NCBI RefSeq assembly: GCF_001278705.1
Contig: NZ_CP012600.1
Span: 2,791,917-2,855,916, forward strand
Reading direction: 5' to 3'
DNA from: Bacillus gobiensis
Lineage (GTDB): Bacteria; Bacillota; Bacilli; Bacillales; Bacillaceae
DNA length: 64,000 nt
Numbering within the stretch: the stretch's first letter is position 1; each line of letters begins with the position of its first letter. This document shows positions 60,551 to 64,000 of this stretch, piece after piece. Below the pieces are notes generated by a model. The model was not told where the DNA came from. It did not search any database and worked only from the letters and a program-made list of their open reading frames with translations. The position numbers and the translations under genes were made by a program.

Positions 60551-61564
60551 TTATACTGTAGACTTTGATTTACTTTTTACTTCATCAGCCAACAGTTCAT
60601 AGGACCGCTGCCGCTTTTTACGATCCTGGATTTTTGTGACAATGATAAACTCATCCACTTGATACTTCTTTTTTAATTCATCAAGAGCTTCGTATACTGT
60701 TGAAGGTGAACCAGCGATTACCGTTTTTTCCTTCACTTCAATTTTTGCCAGTTTTTCAGACTGACGTACAAATTCTTCTGCTTTTTGTATGTCGTCCACG
60801 TTAATCTTTGTCCCATCTTCAAAAGTGATTTTTACATGCTGTTCCTTGCTTTTCAGCACTTTCGCTTCAGCATCTGTACTAGCCACAATGACAGACACCG
60901 CCAAAATAACATAAGCAGATTTCTCAGCACTGCGAAATTTATACGAAGAACGATATTGTTGAATTGCTGCCTCAAGCTCATCACTATCACTATTAATAAA
61001 TTGGGCAAATACATAAGGACTGCCAAATTCAGATGCGATTTTTGCACTTTTAAGACTTGTTCCTAATAAATAAAAATCAAGTGAATTTTCTGGTTCAGGA
61101 ATAGCTTTCAGCCCATAAAGATTATGTTCAGCAGGAACAGTGCCGTGTAGAAACTGCCTTAATTCCAGCAATTTTTCTTCAAGAGTTTTACCGCTGTTCC
61201 CCTGCTGCAGCGCCTCAGTAGAGAGAGGAAGACCACCAGGAGCACTGCCAATTCCAAGATCGACTCTTCCTGGTGCAAGAGCTTCTAGCACATGAAAGAC
61301 CTCTGCTACTTTATAAGGACTGTAATGCTGAAGCATAACCCCACCTGATCCAACTCTAATTTTGCTCGTATTAGCTAAAATGTAAGAGATCAAAACCTCT
61401 GGAGCTGATCCAACCACTTTCGGTGAATGATGATGCTCTGATACCCAGAAACGGTGATACCCCCATTTTTCTGCTTTTAGAGCCAGGTCAATCGTATGAA
61501 GAAAGGCATCCTTTGGCATCTCATCCTCGCTAATCGGAGTTTGGTCTAATATACTTAGTTTCAT
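60551..61564 (-). CDS. Luciferase-like flavin monooxygenase, YtmO-like
   Basis: A 337-residue bacterial-luciferase-like TIM-barrel enzyme. It starts MKLSILDQTPISEDEMPKDA and has GYHRFWVSEHHHSPKVVGSA and VDLGIGSAPGGLPLSTEAL, the pattern of the YtmO/YceB-type LLM proteins. It needs reduced FMN from a partner reductase. AAGGAAAG precedes the ATG. In the B. subtilis ytmI operon a relative acts with YtnJ in breaking down S-(2-succino)cysteine; the same pair occurs here. Confidence 0.8.
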   Translation of the reverse strand: MKLSILDQTPISEDEMPKDAFLHTIDLALKAEKWGYHRFWVSEHHHSPKVVGSAPEVLISYILANTSKIRVGSGGVMLQHYSPYKVAEVFHVLEALAPGRVDLGIGSAPGGLPLSTEALQQGNSGKTLEEKLLELRQFLHGTVPAEHNLYGLKAIPEPENSLDFYLLGTSLKSAKIASEFGSPYVFAQFINSDSDELEAAIQQYRSSYKFRSAEKSAYVILAVSVIVASTDAEAKVLKSKEQHVKITFEDGTKINVDDIQKAEEFVRQSEKLAKIEVKEKTVIAGSPSTVYEALDELKKKYQVDEFIIVTKIQDRKKRQRSYELLADEVKSKSKSTV

Positions 61565-61645
61565 GAATCTTTCCTTCTTTCAGTCATTTAATCTTATTAA
61601 ACTCATTAATATAGTAGGTTTAATGATAGCGATATATCCGTTCTA

Positions 61646-62992
61646 TCAACGATTATGTACTTTATCCTGCGCAGATACAAAACGATTCCGCGGGACATCC
61701 AGACCTAAATTTCCTCGTAGAGTAGTTGACTCATATTCTGTACGAAATAGGCCCCTCTTTTGTAAAATTGGAATGACTTTATCAACAAAATCATTAAGTC
61801 CTTCCGGCAGAATTTGATTACCGAGTACATAGCCATCTGCTGCTTCCGCTTCAAACCATTCCTGAATGGAGTCAGCTACCTGCTCAGCCGTACCAATAAA
61901 AACATTGTCATCCTTAGGTGTTGTAATTCTAAAGGCAAGCTCACGTAATGTTAGATTTTCGTTTTTTGCAATATGCTTAATCCGTTCTGTTGTTGCTTGG
62001 AATCCGTTGCGCCCTAAATCTCCAATGTCTGGGAAAGGCTCGTCAAGCGGGTGCTGCGTAAAATCATAATGATCAAAGTAACGCCCCAAATAATCCAGTG
62101 CAGCTTTTTCATCAACAAGCTCTGTCACTTGTTGATATTTTTCTATAGCTTCTGCTTCAGTTTCACCGACAAACGAAGTAATAGAAGGGAAAACAAACAG
62201 GTCATTTTTATCGCGGCCAGCTTTATCTGCCCGGTTTTTTACATCTTTATAGAATTTCTGTGCATCTTTTAGTGTCAAATGCCTGGTGAAAATCGCGTCT
62301 GCTTCACGAGCAGCAAATGACATCCCCGCTTCTGATGATCCTGCTTGAAAAATAAGCGGATGGCCTTGCGGGGATCGACCGATATTAAGCGGTCCTTCGA
62401 CAGAAAAAAACTCACCTTTATGATGTAAGTGATGCAGCTTTTCTGGATGAAAGAAGACGCCCGACTCTTTATCCCGGATAAAAGCATCATCCTCCCATGA
62501 ATCCCAAAGACCCCTTGTAACTTCTAAATATTCACTGGCAATTTTGTATCTCAAATCATGCTCAGGATGCAAACCTTTATTATAGTTAGCTGCGGATTTT
62601 TCAAGAGGTGAAGTCACCACATTCCATCCCGCACGCCCTCCGCTAATATGGTCTACTGACGCAAATTGTCTGGCAACTGTAAATGGTTCGCTATAGGTAG
62701 TAGACAAAGTAGCTACCACTCCAATATGCTCAGTCGCACTTGCCAATGCAGTTATTAGTGTAATTGGTTCAAAACGATTCAATAAATTAGGCCTGGTTTG
62801 CTCGGTTATGTAAAGGCCATCGGCTACGAATAGGAAATCTAGCTTTCCTTCTTCTGCTTTTTGGGCAAGTTTTCGATAGTGCCCAATATTAATGCTTCCA
62901 TCCGCCACTGCTTTAGGATGGCGCCAGGATGACATATTCCCTCCTGACCCATTTAACATTGTTCCAATTCTCAATTTACGCTTTAACGCCAC
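61646..62992 (-). CDS. FMN-dependent monooxygenase, YtnJ-like (NtaA/SnaA/DszA family)
   Basis: A 448-residue flavin monooxygenase of the NtaA/SnaA/DszA group. Cues are [69 protein letters not shown] and [20 protein letters not shown]. Relatives cleave carbon-sulfur or carbon-nitrogen bonds; YtnJ is the B. subtilis member needed for S-(2-succino)cysteine use. GTG start five bases after GGGGGA. It is the first gene of the minus-strand sulfur unit; the promoter is at 63057-63085. Confidence 0.85.
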   Translation of the reverse strand: MALKRKLRIGTMLNGSGGNMSSWRHPKAVADGSINIGHYRKLAQKAEEGKLDFLFVADGLYITEQTRPNLLNRFEPITLITALASATEHIGVVATLSTTYSEPFTVARQFASVDHISGGRAGWNVVTSPLEKSAANYNKGLHPEHDLRYKIASEYLEVTRGLWDSWEDDAFIRDKESGVFFHPEKLHHLHHKGEFFSVEGPLNIGRSPQGHPLIFQAGSSEAGMSFAAREADAIFTRHLTLKDAQKFYKDVKNRADKAGRDKNDLFVFPSITSFVGETEAEAIEKYQQVTELVDEKAALDYLGRYFDHYDFTQHPLDEPFPDIGDLGRNGFQATTERIKHIAKNENLTLRELAFRITTPKDDNVFIGTAEQVADSIQEWFEAEAADGYVLGNQILPEGLNDFVDKVIPILQKRGLFRTEYESTTLRGNLGLDVPRNRFVSAQDKVHNR

Positions 62993-63056
62993 AATAATCC
63001 CCCTTCATTCAGCTAACCGCTTTAATTCCTAGTTATCATATATGTTTTATTTGTCT

Positions 63057-63085
63057 ATCATACACTCGTCATAATTTCTAGTCAA
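63057..63085 (-). promoter_or_regulatory. Sigma-A-type promoter of the sulfur locus
   Basis: On the minus strand TTGACT (63080-63085), a 17-bp spacer, then TATGAT (63057-63062) make a near-consensus vegetative promoter. It lies 65 bp before the YtnJ-like GTG. CTAGGAATTA just downstream faintly recalls a CymR half-site; this is weak. Confidence 0.55.
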
Positions 63086-63293
63086 TTCTTTATTGAATAG
63101 ATATTTCTATCAATAAGATGAAAAATCCATTGTTATTTTTTTGAGTATTATGTATTATGAGTGCAACGCTAAGGATTAAAAAACGAGGTAACCTTATTTC
63201 GAGGTACTTCTGATCATACTTTTTTAAAAATGAATAACATTATCAATCGAGGTGCTATCTCCATTCCTTCACGCTGCGACTACTGCCTAATCT

Positions 63294-63419
63294 TTAGAGA
63301 CTTCCGTATTCTTCTTTAATTGCTTTATTAGTACAAAACTCATAGAATTTTTTAATTAACTCATCAATGTCTTGCTTTCTAACTATTTTTTTCAACCATT
63401 CTTCTGGAATTTCGTTCAT
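63294..63419 (-). CDS. Small protein, 41 residues
   Basis: A 41-codon gene starting MNEIPEEWLKKIVRKQDIDE and ending KEEYGSL; charged and helical. GGAGTG lies nine bases before the ATG. I recognise no family. It follows, on the same strand, the open frame that runs off the right edge, so it could be its immunity or antitoxin partner. That is inference only. Confidence 0.5.
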   Translation of the reverse strand: MNEIPEEWLKKIVRKQDIDELIKKFYEFCTNKAIKEEYGSL

Positions 63420-63596
63420 TTTAAAATACACTCCTGCAATGATCCAGTTATTGAAGCCACGGTGTCCGTATTTTATGATGATGATACCAAGTTACCTTTT
63501 ATTCTGGTTCACCAATATGAATATCTCTAAGTTGTTTTGCTGTAAATATATCCTTCGATGAAGAAGACAGAACTTTTTTACACAGATGTAATTTTA

Positions 63597-64000
63597 TTAT
63601 TTTATTTTAAATATAGATATTATATGTTGATCCGGTCTTACAAGTGCGAATATGTAGGCTTGTGATCCATTTCGATATTTAGAATTTTTATTTGGAATTA
63701 GCAAATCTTTATTAACCGGAAAAGCTATACCTTTATAAATATCAGCAAATAACCTTTTTTCCTCTTCAGGTTGATATCGACCAATAGAAATTAGTGAATG
63801 CTCCAGACCCATTTTTCTTAGGGGGTGAAAATCTGTTTCTTCTAAAATATAGGGAACCCTTTTGCCCGTTACCCATTTTCCAAACTTTTTCAAGGAAATG
63901 CTTCCTTCTGGCCTAATCTGATCAAATGAGTGATCAACAGGAAGTATTTGGCTAAGCAGTGCCTCCTTTTCCATCGCTTTCTTCCCAATGGCGGATAAAT
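63597..64000 (-). CDS. C-terminal part of a larger protein, runs off the right edge (possible toxin domain)
   Basis: The frame is open from the window edge through 134 codons to a stop at 63597, and an internal ATG at 63974 has no ribosome binding site, so the protein extends beyond 64,000. The visible part reads LSAIGKKAMEKEALLSQILP, then ISLKKFGKWVTGKRVPYILE, ending IISIFKIK. It is a basic, compact domain with no signal or membrane helix. Position and composition would fit the C-terminal domain of a polymorphic (LXG-type) toxin, but no signature is seen. Confidence 0.45.
   Translation of the reverse strand, partial: LSAIGKKAMEKEALLSQILPVDHSFDQIRPEGSISLKKFGKWVTGKRVPYILEETDFHPLRKMGLEHSLISIGRYQPEEEKRLFADIYKGIAFPVNKDLLIPNKNSKYRNGSQAYIFALVRPDQHIISIFKIK

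Larger units (their letters stand above)
57363..63285. repeat. 31-bp dispersed direct repeat, two copies
   Basis: The 31-bp sequence starting CTATCTC(A/C)ATTCCTTCACG lies at 57363-57393 and 63255-63285 with one mismatch. It is in the same orientation and in non-coding DNA both times. The copies bracket the propeller and sulfur genes. Confidence 0.65.

Noticed and set aside
63480..63596. Minus-strand fragment DIFTAKQLRDIHIGEPE before the 41-residue gene
   Set aside because: It looks coding over about 30 residues, but has no start or ribosome binding site and no recognised family; too weak to list as a gene.

Overview
The window reads as chromosomal DNA of a low-GC, spore-forming Bacillaceae species, close to Bacillus in the broad sense. 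The evidence is two Rap phosphatase/Phr peptide cassettes, an IDEAL-domain protein, YwqH/YwqI-type type VII secretion partners, small TatA proteins next to Tat substrates, and strong AGGAGG ribosome binding sites throughout. I saw no rRNA, tRNA or CRISPR array. The left edge (about 1-1,200) holds broken pieces of a tyrosine recombinase, a serine resolvase and a DNA-binding regulator.

Layout. 1.2-4.2 kb: DsrE-like protein, PPOx-type flavoprotein and HPP membrane protein, with a divergent GntR regulator and a repeated operator. 5-10.7 kb: transporters, including a sugar transporter fused to a resolvase tail, a monooxygenase-like protein, a HAD phosphatase and a DMT exporter. 10.7-13.5 kb: two orphan LXG-toxin partner genes and a Tat-exported beta-helix-like protein. 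13.7-21.2 kb: XRE-cupin regulator, ribokinase, an AraC-controlled ThuA/oxidoreductase/isomerase sugar operon, and an amino-acid permease. 21.5-32.4 kb: rap-phr 1, a 40-41 bp tandem repeat, a frameshifted NERD gene, small enzymes, a Tat module (tatC, tatA, a cell-wall lysin, a small Tat substrate) and rap-phr 2. 32.5-36.2 kb: PHP phosphatase, immunity-like genes and a GNAT enzyme. 36.2-44.2 kb: a two-gene surface glycosylation unit, tatA with a Tat phosphoesterase, a 21-bp tandem repeat, an MHS-family transporter and a lipoprotein.

The most notable system is at 44.9-53.0 kb. It is a class II lasso-peptide cluster of the paeninodin/pseudomycoidin type: sulfotransferase, lasso cyclase, a 41-residue precursor found by hand, HPr-kinase-like peptide kinase, RRE (PqqD-like) protein, leader peptidase, nucleotidyltransferase and ABC exporter. 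The predicted peptide has a nine-residue Ala1-Asp9 ring and a C-terminal Ser22 suited to phosphorylation. The nucleotidyltransferase and the sulfotransferase suggest further decoration. The precursor overlaps the cyclase gene, has a 12-base match to the 16S rRNA tail, and is separated from the kinase by a terminator-like hairpin. Two Tat-exported beta-helix-like paralogues follow, and a third lies at 12.2-13.5 kb.

The right end (56-64 kb) has a secreted nuclease with a lamin-tail domain, a beta-propeller-like protein, and a sulfur-scavenging locus (two flavin monooxygenases, a binding lipoprotein, a permease) resembling the B. subtilis ytmI operon. In this locus the acetyltransferase is broken and no ATPase is present. 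A possible polymorphic toxin C-terminus runs off the right edge. Family names are from recognition of protein sequence by eye; no database search was run.
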